Assembly (NCBI GenBank): GCA_041394265.1
Contig: JAWKIO010000005.1
Coordinates: 1,364,001 to 1,428,000, forward strand
DNA: 64,000 nt
Reading direction: 5' to 3'
DNA from: Acidimicrobiales bacterium
GTDB lineage: Bacteria; Actinomycetota; Acidimicrobiia; Acidimicrobiales; SZUA-35
Part shown: positions 33,190-41,636 of the stretch, one piece after another
How the letters are laid out: every line of letters starts with the position of its first letter
Position numbering within the stretch: position 1 is the stretch's first letter
Position numbers and translations under genes: made by a program
Notes under the pieces: model-generated
The model's database searches: none
What the model saw: the letters and a program-made list of their open reading frames with translations, nothing else
What the model was told of the DNA's origin: nothing

Positions 33190-33747
33190 ATGATGAATCA
33201 AGGGGCGTCGTCCGACGCCGAACTGATCGCCCAGTCCTTCGACGATCCCGAACGATTCGCCGCGCTTTTCGAGAGGCACTGGCTTGCACTCCATCGCTAT
33301 TGCGTCGCTCGAGCCGGCGACGAGGGCGAGGACATCGCCGCCGAAGTATTCCGCATCGCCTTCGACCAGCGGGAGCGCTACGACCTCGAACGGCCAAGCG
33401 CCTTGCCGTGGCTCTACGGCGTCGCGGCGAATCTTCTTCGCCGGCGAGCCAGGACGTCCGCTCGCCGACGCCGAGCCATCGGTCGTCTCCGCGGGTGGGC
33501 CACGGAACACCACACACCCGATCTTCGCATCGTCGAGCAAACCGACGCCGTCCGGGCCCTGGGACCGGCGCTCGCCGCAGTGGACCAGCTCCGACCCGAC
33601 GACCGCGAACTCGTGTTCCTCGTCGCATGGACCGACCTGACATACCAGGAGATCGCCGAAGCCTTCGACATTCCGATCGGCACCGTCCGGTCGCGGCTGA
33701 GTCGCGCACGCGCTCGCCTCGGAGCCGAACTGGAGGCATTTCGATGA
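33190..33747 (+). CDS. ECF-type RNA polymerase sigma factor
   Basis: A ~185-residue sigma factor with region 2 (FAALFERHWLALHRYCVARA, DIAAEVFRIAFDQRERYDLE, ALPWLYGVAANLLRRRAR) and region 4 (LRPDDRELVFLVAWTDLTYQ, IAEAFDIPIGTVRSRLSRAR). It is the second such factor in 6 kb and is related to the first in layout: each is followed by an overlapping membrane-protein gene. The stop overlaps the next start (ATGA). Confidence 0.9.
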   Translation: MMNQGASSDAELIAQSFDDPERFAALFERHWLALHRYCVARAGDEGEDIAAEVFRIAFDQRERYDLERPSALPWLYGVAANLLRRRARTSARRRRAIGRLRGWATEHHTPDLRIVEQTDAVRALGPALAAVDQLRPDDRELVFLVAWTDLTYQEIAEAFDIPIGTVRSRLSRARARLGAELEAFR

Positions 33748-34667
33748 ACGACGATCGCTTCGCAGAGGTCACCGCCGAACAACCAGCGGTCGCTCCTCCC
33801 ACACCGGCCAGCACCTCGTCTGCTCGTGCTGCCCTCGAGCGGCACATCCGGGCGCAGCACGCCGACCGCTCGTCCCGACGACAGCTGCGGCCCGTCATGG
33901 CTGCAGCTGCGGCGGTGCTCGTGCTGATCGCCGGTGCTGCCCTAGTGATCGAACGCCGCTCCGATGTCGAGATCGTCGCCGCCGACCCCGACCGCAACGT
34001 CTCCCGAATCGATGCGGCCACCGAGTCGTCGACGCAGGGTGACCTCTTCGATCAACCGGTCGATCTGAACGACTACGTGAAAGCCATCGAAACATCGCCG
34101 GCCCCGACGGGCGATGCCACGGTCGCCGCACGAACACACACCGGCCTTGCCGCCCCTCGGTCCGGCGTGGATGTTTATCTCGATGACGGACGCTACGCCT
34201 ACGCACCGACCATCGACGCCATCGAGATCGAGGGCGGTGCGCTTCGCCAATGGCCGGGCTCGACGGCCGACGTCCTCGCCGCCCTCGAACGATCGGCGGC
34301 GGCACCACCAGGGAACGCACTGGCCACCTTCCGTGCGGCGCTCGGAAACGACGAGACGACGACACTCGACGATCCGAGCGGGGAGGCCTGGCGACTCTTG
34401 CTGCCAGCGCTGCCCATCGCGACCGGTCAGCTCGACACCCGGGTCGGTGCCGTGCGCGTGCTTGCCGAGCTGGAGGGCCTGTCGGTCGCTGGGGCGCAGG
34501 ACTCTGGTCGTGTCGCCTTCACCTTGTCGACGAGCGCCGGCAGCGAACGTGTCGTCCTCGACGAATCGGGTCGGCTCATCCGGTACGAACGCTCACGATC
34601 CGGCGGGCCCGACGAAGTGGTCGAGTTCACCATCGAACGGGTCGACAGCGGTGATCTCGAGTCTTGA
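33744..34667 (+). CDS. Membrane protein paired with an ECF sigma factor (CU044_5270-like)
   Basis: A 307-residue protein with a short cytoplasmic part, one membrane segment near residues 50-68 (VMAAAAAVLVLIAGAALVIE) and an exported domain of about 240 residues (YVKAIETSPAPTGDATVAAR, LLLPALPIATGQLDTRVGAV, RVVLDESGRLIRYERSRSGG). This build matches the CU044_5270 group that follows ECF sigma genes in actinobacteria. It may act as sensor or anti-sigma, which is inferred from position. A lipoprotein gene follows. Confidence 0.65.
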   Translation: MNDDRFAEVTAEQPAVAPPTPASTSSARAALERHIRAQHADRSSRRQLRPVMAAAAAVLVLIAGAALVIERRSDVEIVAADPDRNVSRIDAATESSTQGDLFDQPVDLNDYVKAIETSPAPTGDATVAARTHTGLAAPRSGVDVYLDDGRYAYAPTIDAIEIEGGALRQWPGSTADVLAALERSAAAPPGNALATFRAALGNDETTTLDDPSGEAWRLLLPALPIATGQLDTRVGAVRVLAELEGLSVAGAQDSGRVAFTLSTSAGSERVVLDESGRLIRYERSRSGGPDEVVEFTIERVDSGDLES

Positions 34668-34710
34668 CGGAACTCCTCCCGCCGACCGGGCAAAGACAAG
34701 TGTGAACATC

Positions 34711-36144
34711 ATGTCGAACCATCCGACCTCCGGACGCCTGATCGCGACGATCCTGACCCTTGCGTTGGCTGCCGCCGCGTGCGGCAGCAGCGGCAATGGC
34801 CAATCGTCCGCCACCACGAGCACTGCGCCGACGACGACGAGCGCGGCAGATCCGACCGAAAGCAGCGAAACGACCACCACGACCGCCGCACCGGGCGGCG
34901 ACACCACGGTGGACGACACCACCGGTGAAGCACTGCCGTCGACGATCTGGGGCATCGAGACGACGACCTTCGATCTGGTCGAGGTCGCTACGGACACCGG
35001 CGAGGTGGTCACCCGAGTGCTTGGGTGGGGCGCCGCAGCGGCCGACCCCGATCAGGAAGGCGGTGCGCAGCGGCTCGTCGAGGTCGAAGCGGTCGGTGAT
35101 GCGCTCTGGGTGTCAGACTGCTGCGAGCCGGCGGTCGGCAGTCTCTATCGCGTCGACCCGAACGATCCGGCAGCCGTCCCCGACGCTGTGGTCCGCACCA
35201 ATGGCACCTTTCCTGCTGGCTCACCCGATGGCTCCATGCTCGCCGTACAGATCGCCGGTATCGGGGTTGCCGTCGTCGACGCCGCGACCGGAGACCCGGT
35301 TGTCGACCCAGCGGCCATCGGAAATGTACTGCCCTCCCCTGACGGCACCCAGCCGCCGATATTTCCGCGACCGCTCGGGTGGCTCGACGCCCAGACTCTC
35401 GTTGTCTCATCCGACGACGAGGGCCGATCAACAATCAGCTTCATCAGCCTCACGAGCCCGGCGTCGCCTGCCCTCGTCGGCGCGGTGATCGACATCGACG
35501 CCGAAGTGATCGATGGTGCCATGCGGGGCGACGGTGCCATCGTGGTCGCCCTCGACGAGGGCGGTAGCCCTGTCGCCCGCGTCTTCGACCCCGACACGGG
35601 GAACGAGGTGGCGGTGTTCGAGCTGCCGGCCGAAACCACCGCCATCGACTACGACCACGACGGCACCTACCTCGTGGCCAGTGGCGAGGGCATGCCGACC
35701 ACGTGGCTCGGTCGGGGCGAGGTCGTGGAGGTGGGAACCGAACTGATCGGTGCCGCCTGGTCCGAGCCTGGTACCGCACCACCAAGCACAACGGGCCTCG
35801 TGCTGACGGCGATCACACGTGACGCCCTCGACACCACCGGTCTCGAGGGTGTCGGCTGTTGGTTCCGCCGTGGCGGCGATGAGGCCGACGACGTCTTCTT
35901 CGGCGGTGACTCCGACACGCTCGCCATCATCGACGGCGAGCCGATCGTCGGGCAGATCGAGGGCTTCTGGTCCCCCGAAGACGTCGTCATTGCCGGAGGG
36001 TATGAGTTCCAGTTCACCGAGCTCGGGGAGCCGGAAGAAGACAGCATCGAATCGACGATCCGGGACGCCACACTCGTCGTCAGATCGACGGAATCGACGT
36101 CGCCTTCGACCACCATCGAAGGTCGGCTCTGGTGTGGGGTTTGA
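34711..36144 (+). CDS. Secreted lipoprotein with a WD40-like/beta-propeller-type body
   Basis: A 477-residue lipoprotein with the signal peptide LIATILTLALAAAACGSS (lipobox AAAC) and then a Thr/Ser/Asp-rich linker to about residue 75. The body has repeated short beta motifs such as DALWVSDCCEPAVGSLYRVD, PDGSMLAVQIAGIGVAVVDA and DGAIVVALDEGGSPVARVFD, which suggests a propeller, though repeat boundaries are loose. It lies in the same direction 43 bases after the sigma-linked membrane protein and may be part of that module. Confidence 0.6.
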   Translation: MSNHPTSGRLIATILTLALAAAACGSSGNGQSSATTSTAPTTTSAADPTESSETTTTTAAPGGDTTVDDTTGEALPSTIWGIETTTFDLVEVATDTGEVVTRVLGWGAAAADPDQEGGAQRLVEVEAVGDALWVSDCCEPAVGSLYRVDPNDPAAVPDAVVRTNGTFPAGSPDGSMLAVQIAGIGVAVVDAATGDPVVDPAAIGNVLPSPDGTQPPIFPRPLGWLDAQTLVVSSDDEGRSTISFISLTSPASPALVGAVIDIDAEVIDGAMRGDGAIVVALDEGGSPVARVFDPDTGNEVAVFELPAETTAIDYDHDGTYLVASGEGMPTTWLGRGEVVEVGTELIGAAWSEPGTAPPSTTGLVLTAITRDALDTTGLEGVGCWFRRGGDEADDVFFGGDSDTLAIIDGEPIVGQIEGFWSPEDVVIAGGYEFQFTELGEPEEDSIESTIRDATLVVRSTESTSPSTTIEGRLWCGV

Positions 36145-36405
36145 TGTCTGCGACGACGCTGCACGCTCTCGCAACGGCAACAGCACCGCGGTAGCGGCTT
36201 TCGACCACGTCCTGCTTGCGGGCGCCCGTGCTTGCGATCTCACGTGCCGGAGTTGAGGGCATCCCGCAGTCGACCTCCGTCGTCTCGCTTCGGCCCAGCG
36301 CCACCTCGGCACAGGAGCAGACGCGGCGGTGCCGGCCTCGAACGTCGGTTCGGGTCGGTGCGTGGTGTGGTGTGGCTGGCGTGCTGCTCTGGATGCGCCG
36401 GGGGG

Positions 36406-38150
36406 TTACTCGAGTTTGATGCCGGTGGGGAGGAAGAACCCGATGGTCCCGTCGGGCAGGGGTTCGCAGTAGAACTTGTTGCGGGTTTTGAGGTCGTGGT
36501 GGTAGCGGCACAGGCATTGGCCGTTGGTGAGGTCGGTGGGGCCGCCGTCGACGAAGGCTCGGAGGTGGTCGGCTTCGCAGTAGATGGCGTCGCGGTGACA
36601 GCCGGGGAACGTGCAGCAGCGGTCACGGAATTTGATCAGTTGTTTCTGGGTGGTGGTGAACAGGCGGCGGGACTGGCCGGCGTTGATGATGATGTTGGGT
36701 GCGGTGTAGACGATCCGGCGGATGCGGGCTTCGAACAGGTGTTGGAGCATGATCCGGAACGGGATCGGTGTGCCCCGCAAGGTCTCGCAGCGTCGCATCG
36801 GATCGACCGCCGCTGCGGTGGACGGGCCGGCAGGAACCGGGTACGGCGGGTCCGGCAGCCGCAGCCCGCCGGACGTGGTGCCAGTCGCAGTGTTGGTGGA
36901 GGTCGTGGGGTTGGTGGCGTGCGCGGTGGTGGCAGCGTCGCTTCCGGCAGCGTCGGACCCGGTGGCTGTGTTGGCGCCAGAGGCAGCGTGGTCGTTGCGG
37001 GCGGGCGCTGACACCACGGATCTACCACTGTCGGCGCTGGCGTCGTGCGGGGCCGTGTGGCCGCTCGCCCCGCTACCAGCCGCCGATGCGGCAGCTTCTT
37101 CCCGGGCGGCGGTGGCCGTGGAACCAGCGGTGCCTTCGTGGCCGGCAGCATCCTTGCTTCCAGCGGCGGTCGCAGCAGCAGCGGTGCCGCCGTCGGTGCC
37201 GGTGTCGGTGTCGGGTGCCCAGTCACCGAGGTCGGCATGCAGCATCTGGGCGATGAACTCCGACAGACTCAACACATCGAGGCCGAAGATGATCGACGGC
37301 TCCGGACGTTGCGCCCCCTCGGGCGTGGATGACCCGTCGACCACCAGTGACACCAACGCATCCAGGCGACGCTGCCGGTCACTCCGACGCAGCATCGACT
37401 TGGTGATCACTTCACCCGGCGCTGCCTCCGCCACCGCTTTCGCCCAATCGGCGTCGAAGAACTCCGCTGCCCGCTTCGACACCAGCTGATCGAAGATCTC
37501 ACCGTTCACCGGATCGAGCCGTCCGGCGAGATGGAAGTTGCCGTCCAGGTCTTTCGACGACTGATAGAACCGGCGCTCCAGGTTCAACAAATACTTCTCG
37601 TACGCCCCATCCGGGTCGGCGAGCGACAACCATTTCTGGCATACCAAACCGAACTTCTGCGGCGGCAGACTGCAGGCGGCGTCGCACAGCATCTCCTCGT
37701 CCCGATACAGCAGATCTTCGAGCTTGGGGTTGTTGCGCCACAACTCCCCGAGATGGTCGAGGTGGTAGCCGGTGATCTTGCCGTCCTCATGCGCCAGATA
37801 GAAGCGGGCGAACGCGACCAGTTTCCGAACGACGGATCATGCGATGCGTGCGCTGGGGTGACCTTCGCCCGATGCGCCAGCCACGCCCCGGTCGACCTCG
37901 AACCGAGATGGCGGCCCACACCACGGCGATGCGCGGCGAGCGCCAACTGGCCGGTCTGGGTCTCGAGGTGCTCGGCGGCGTTGGCCATTACCAGCAACAG
38001 GTCGGCCATTTCATCGGCCGATAGATCCTCCACATCGTGCATGGAGGAGAACGTGAGGAGCTGATTGGCCAGCTGGGCGACATAGGGCGTCGACGGATCA
38101 GCGGTGATCCGCCCCTTCTTCCCCGCATCCTTCGCCGACCCGAATCCCAT
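36406..38150 (-). pseudogene. DUF222 / HNH endonuclease protein, broken by an internal deletion
   Basis: The N-terminal part (ADEMADLLLVMANAAEHLET, GSRSTGAWLAHRAKVTPAHA) and the C-terminal part (KLVAFARFYLAHEDGKITGY onward) lie in different frames. They join near 37825-37845, where about 60-80 residues of DUF222 should be. The C-terminal part runs through a ~110-residue Ala/Thr/Gly-rich linker (DTDTGTDGGTAAAATAAGSK and more) to a complete HNH site: RRLFTTTQKQLIKFRDRCCT, PGCHRDAIYCEADHLRAF and NGQCLCRYHHDLKTRNKFYC. These multi-copy actinobacterial proteins are often associated with 13E12-like repeats. This copy is unlikely to make a full protein. Confidence 0.7.
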
Positions 38151-38281
38151 GAAAACAGTATGACCACGGGGTGTGACAACCATCGGCGAGTGGAGCCTGG
38201 CGGGGCAGTGACCAGCGGGTCTGACGCAGGTGTGTGGTTCGCTTCGCCGACGGTGGCCGCCAATGCGATCTCTCCTCGCCG

Positions 38282-39712
38282 CTATTGCAGTCGGCTCATC
38301 ACGTGCTTGATGCGGGTGTAGTCCTCGAGGCCGTAGACCGAGAGATCCTTGCCGTAGCCCGAGTGCTTGAACCCGCCGTGGGGCATCTCCGAGATGTAGG
38401 GGATGTGGGTGTTGATCCACACGCACCCGAAGTCGAGATCGCGTGATGCCCGCATCGCTCGACCGTGGTCGTTCGTCCAGACACTGGCGGCCAGTCCGTA
38501 CCGAATGTCGTTGGCGAGTCGGATGGCTTCTGCCTCGTCGCCGAACGACTGCACGGTGATGACCGGACCAAAAATCTCCTCCTGCACCGCCTCGTCGTGT
38601 TGTTCGAGCCCTGCGATCACCGTCGGCGGATAGAAGAACCCGGGTCGCTCCAGCCGGGCCCCACCGGCCACCACCTCCGCATGGGCCGGGAGACGGTCCA
38701 CGACGCCTGCGACACGGGACAGTTGGTCGGCATTGTTGAGGGCCCCGAAGAACGCGGTCTCTTCGTCGGGCATACCGACGTTGGTGGCCCGAGCTGCTTC
38801 GGCGAGGGCGGCAACGAAGTCGTCGTGGACCGACGCATCAACGAGTACCCGAGTCGCTGCCGTGCAGTCCTGGCCGGCATTGAAGAAGCCGGCCTCGGCA
38901 ATCGAGACGGCTGCCTCCTCGACTTCGGCATCACCGAACACCACCACCGGGGCGTTGCCGCCGAGCTCGAGGTGGACCCGCTTCAGCTGTGTCGCCGCGC
39001 TGGCCGCCACCTCCATCCCTGCCCGCACCGACCCTGTGATGGCCACCATCGCCGGCGTCGGATGAGCGACGAGCAGGCGCCCGGTGTCACGGTCACCACA
39101 CACCACATTGAGCACACCAGGAGGGAGGAACTCCTGGGCAAGTTCGGCCAGCATCGTCGATGTGGCAGGCGTCGTGTCACTGGGCTTGAGCACCACGGTG
39201 TTCCCGGCCGCCAGGGCGGGCGCGATCTTCCAGACCATCATCGCCAGCGGGTAGTTCCACGGTGTGACTTGACCGATCACCCCGATCGGCTCCCGACGCA
39301 CATACGAGGTGTGATCCGCCAGGTACTCCCCTGCCGAGCGCCCTTCGAGCAATCGACAGGCCCCGGCGAAGAAGCGGAAGTGGTCGATCGTCGGCGACAT
39401 CTCCTCGGAGCGAGTCATGTGGATCGGCTTGCCGGTGTTGCGGCACTCGGCAGCGACGAACTCCTCCGTCCTCCGTTCGATGGCATCAGCGATCCGTAGC
39501 AGTGCTTCCGACCGCTCCCGTGGCGTGGTGCGGCCCCAGGTTTCGAAGGCGCGGCCGGCAGCGACGTAGGCACGGTCGATGTCCTCGGCACCTGAGCGGG
39601 GCGCTTCGGCGTAGACCTCGCCGGTCGCCGGTTCGACCACGCCGTAGACCGCGCGGTCAGCGGCGTCGGTCATCTGCCCATCGACCACGTTCTGGAACTG
39701 CTGCAGTGACAT
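38282..39712 (-). CDS. aldehyde dehydrogenase (aminobutyraldehyde/betaine-aldehyde type)
   Basis: A 476-residue NAD(P)-dependent aldehyde dehydrogenase with Asn154 (VTPWNYP), Glu249 (LELGGNAP) and catalytic Cys283 (NAGQDCTAATR), all in family spacing. EEIFGPVITVQSF and GGFKHSGYGKDLSVYGLED close the site. The overall pattern is closest to gamma-aminobutyraldehyde dehydrogenases of the putrescine pathway, which also oxidise betaine aldehyde. No polyamine genes are adjacent, so the exact aldehyde is uncertain. The GNAT gene on the other strand starts 110 bases away. Confidence 0.88.
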   Translation of the reverse strand: MSLQQFQNVVDGQMTDAADRAVYGVVEPATGEVYAEAPRSGAEDIDRAYVAAGRAFETWGRTTPRERSEALLRIADAIERRTEEFVAAECRNTGKPIHMTRSEEMSPTIDHFRFFAGACRLLEGRSAGEYLADHTSYVRREPIGVIGQVTPWNYPLAMMVWKIAPALAAGNTVVLKPSDTTPATSTMLAELAQEFLPPGVLNVVCGDRDTGRLLVAHPTPAMVAITGSVRAGMEVAASAATQLKRVHLELGGNAPVVVFGDAEVEEAAVSIAEAGFFNAGQDCTAATRVLVDASVHDDFVAALAEAARATNVGMPDEETAFFGALNNADQLSRVAGVVDRLPAHAEVVAGGARLERPGFFYPPTVIAGLEQHDEAVQEEIFGPVITVQSFGDEAEAIRLANDIRYGLAASVWTNDHGRAMRASRDLDFGCVWINTHIPYISEMPHGGFKHSGYGKDLSVYGLEDYTRIKHVMSRLQ

Positions 39713-39822
39713 GGCGCATGCTCGCTTTCGTCGGGGCGAAGGGTTCGATCGAGCCCCGCCGTCGTTCGGTTCAGCGCATCATGGCATTGACGGACTCGTC
39801 GGGTGGCTGGAAGTCTTCCGGC

Positions 39823-40398
39823 ATGGCGATCGAGGTGCGTCCGGCGACGAACTTCGACGAAGTTGCGACCATGCTGGGGCCGAAACGGCCCGATGCCAGT
39901 GTCTGCTGGTGTCTCAGCTATCGCCTCACGTCGTCGAAGGAGAACCGCGAGCTCGTTGGGCCGGCGCGCGGCGAGCGGGCCAAGCTGCTCGTCCACCAAG
40001 ACCCTCTCCCTGGTGTGCTCGCGTACGACGACGGCGAGGTGGTCGGTTGGGCCGCCGTGCACCCGCGGGCCGACACCAGCTTCGCTCGCAACCGCAAGAT
40101 CCCACACGTCGATGATCTACCCGTGTGGTCGGTGTGGTGCATCCGTGTCCGTCCCGGCCACCGCAAGAAGGGAATCTCCCACCACCTCCTGGCGGGGGCC
40201 GTCGAGTTCGCACGAGCGAACGGCGCCGCGGCGATCGAGGGCTACCCGCTCGACAACGAGGGAGCACCGATCGACACGACCATGGCCTATGTCGGCACCG
40301 TGGCGTTGTTCGAGCAGGCAGGCTTCACCAAGGCAGCCACCACCGACTCGGTCTTGAACGGTTTCCCTCGCGTCCTCATGCGGCTCGATCTCCGCTGA
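39823..40398 (+). CDS. GNAT-family N-acetyltransferase
   Basis: A 191-residue GNAT: IEVRPATNFDEVATMLGPKR, the acetyl-CoA loop WCIRVRPGHRKKGISHHLLA, and the closing strand TMAYVGTVALFEQAGFTKAA. CWCLSYRLTSSKENRELVG is a distinctive insertion before motif A that is shared by a subgroup of actinobacterial GNATs. The substrate is unknown. An in-frame ATG 14 codons earlier is possible; the chosen one has GGAAG upstream and starts at the fold. Confidence 0.85.
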   Translation: MAIEVRPATNFDEVATMLGPKRPDASVCWCLSYRLTSSKENRELVGPARGERAKLLVHQDPLPGVLAYDDGEVVGWAAVHPRADTSFARNRKIPHVDDLPVWSVWCIRVRPGHRKKGISHHLLAGAVEFARANGAAAIEGYPLDNEGAPIDTTMAYVGTVALFEQAGFTKAATTDSVLNGFPRVLMRLDLR

Positions 40399-40412
40399 TT
40401 CAACGGGAGGCG

Positions 40413-41582
40413 CTACCTCAGCGTGACTCGGAGATGGGCGAGGCCGTGGAGGCCGTTGTTGCGGCGCCACGCTGCTTCGCTCACCTCGAAGCGCTCGACC
40501 CGATCGATCCACTGGTCGAGCACGGCAGTGATCTCCTGCTGTGCGAGGCCGGCACCGACACAGCGATGGATCCCCCGACCGAACGCCAGATGATCGGTCG
40601 GGTTGCGTTCGATATCGAAACGATCGGGATCGCCGAACCGGCGCTCGTCTCGGTTCGCGGACCCGAACAACAGCACCACCCTCGACCCCTCGGGGATCGT
40701 CGCACCACCGATCTCGACATCGGTCGTTGTGACCCTCGTGAACCGCTGCACCGGAGGTTCGATACGCAACACCTCGGCGATCGCGCTCGGCATCAACGAC
40801 CGGTCGCCTCGCAGCCGGTCCCACTGATCAGGATGCGTGCCAAACAGATAGAGGGCAGCCGAGATGGCATTGACCGTGGTGTCCGTCCCGGCCCACACGA
40901 TTGCCATCACCAGACCGGGGCAAGCCTCGGGCTCGAGCTCGCCGGTTGCGCCGGCATCGTGGAAGGCGCGACCCCAACCACCGTCGGCGAAGCGGTCCGG
41001 GGTGAGGAACTCGAAGCAATACCGGTACATCTCGTAGAAGCCCTCGAAGCCGCCGCTGGCCAAGTCGTTGTCGGGGCCGGTCAGGTTGAACCCGTCATCA
41101 GCCCACCGCATGAAGTGCTCACGGCCCTCGACCGGCAGACCCGTGAGCGCGGCGACGACGTCGATGCTGTAGCGCTGTGCGAGATCCGCCACGGCCTCGA
41201 ACGAGCCTCGCGTCACCAACTCGGCCACGACCTCGGCCGCCGTTGTGTCGAGGAACTGTTGGTGCTCGACCAGCGATCGAGCGACCAGTTTGCGGTTCAT
41301 CGCCTTTCGCAACTGTTCGTGACGAGGCGGATCCGTGGTGAGCACCCCGTTCCCCGCCATCCGGTTGCCCTTCGCTCCGACACCGACACCCTGGGCCGAG
41401 CTGAACCGCTCCCAGTCCTGCACCGCCTGGCGGATCTCGTCGTAGCGGGTGAGCACGAACGCCTCACGATCGGGGTCGTACAGCACCGGTCCCTGCGCGC
41501 GAAGTTCTGCGTAGGTCGGGTACGGATCGATCAGCACGTCGTCGGACCAGAGATCGACACCGATGGCAGGCACACTCGTCAC
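40413..41582 (-). CDS. cytochrome P450
   Basis: A 389-residue bacterial class I P450. The I-helix oxygen-binding motif is AGTDTT, the K-helix ExxR is EVLR, and the haem ligand is Cys341 in FGRGIHRCVGAG. It would need a separate ferredoxin and reductase, neither of which is adjacent. It is divergent from an acyl-CoA synthetase, with 54 bases and overlapping -10 elements between them, so it may act on the same fatty-acid or aromatic substrate. The GTG has GAGGAGGA upstream. Confidence 0.92.
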   Translation of the reverse strand: MTSVPAIGVDLWSDDVLIDPYPTYAELRAQGPVLYDPDREAFVLTRYDEIRQAVQDWERFSSAQGVGVGAKGNRMAGNGVLTTDPPRHEQLRKAMNRKLVARSLVEHQQFLDTTAAEVVAELVTRGSFEAVADLAQRYSIDVVAALTGLPVEGREHFMRWADDGFNLTGPDNDLASGGFEGFYEMYRYCFEFLTPDRFADGGWGRAFHDAGATGELEPEACPGLVMAIVWAGTDTTVNAISAALYLFGTHPDQWDRLRGDRSLMPSAIAEVLRIEPPVQRFTRVTTTDVEIGGATIPEGSRVVLLFGSANRDERRFGDPDRFDIERNPTDHLAFGRGIHRCVGAGLAQQEITAVLDQWIDRVERFEVSEAAWRRNNGLHGLAHLRVTLR

Positions 41583-41619
41583 GACGCGTTGTCCTCCTCA
41601 GGTTGCGCTCGTGGCGGCG

Positions 41620-41629
41620 AGACTAGATT
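41620..41629. promoter_or_regulatory. Overlapping divergent -10 elements
   Basis: TAGATT (41624-41629, plus strand) lies seven bases before the acyl-CoA synthetase ATG. TAGTCT on the minus strand (41625-41620) serves the P450. They share the central CTAG, so only one polymerase could load at a time. Confidence 0.45.
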
Positions 41630-41636
41630 CCAGCGA

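Noticed and set aside
40125..41636. A 3.1-kb open frame that would extend the acyl-CoA synthetase upstream
   Set aside because: It is antisense to the P450 gene and its residues look like GC-rich shadow coding. The synthetase fold and a -10 element both begin at 41637.
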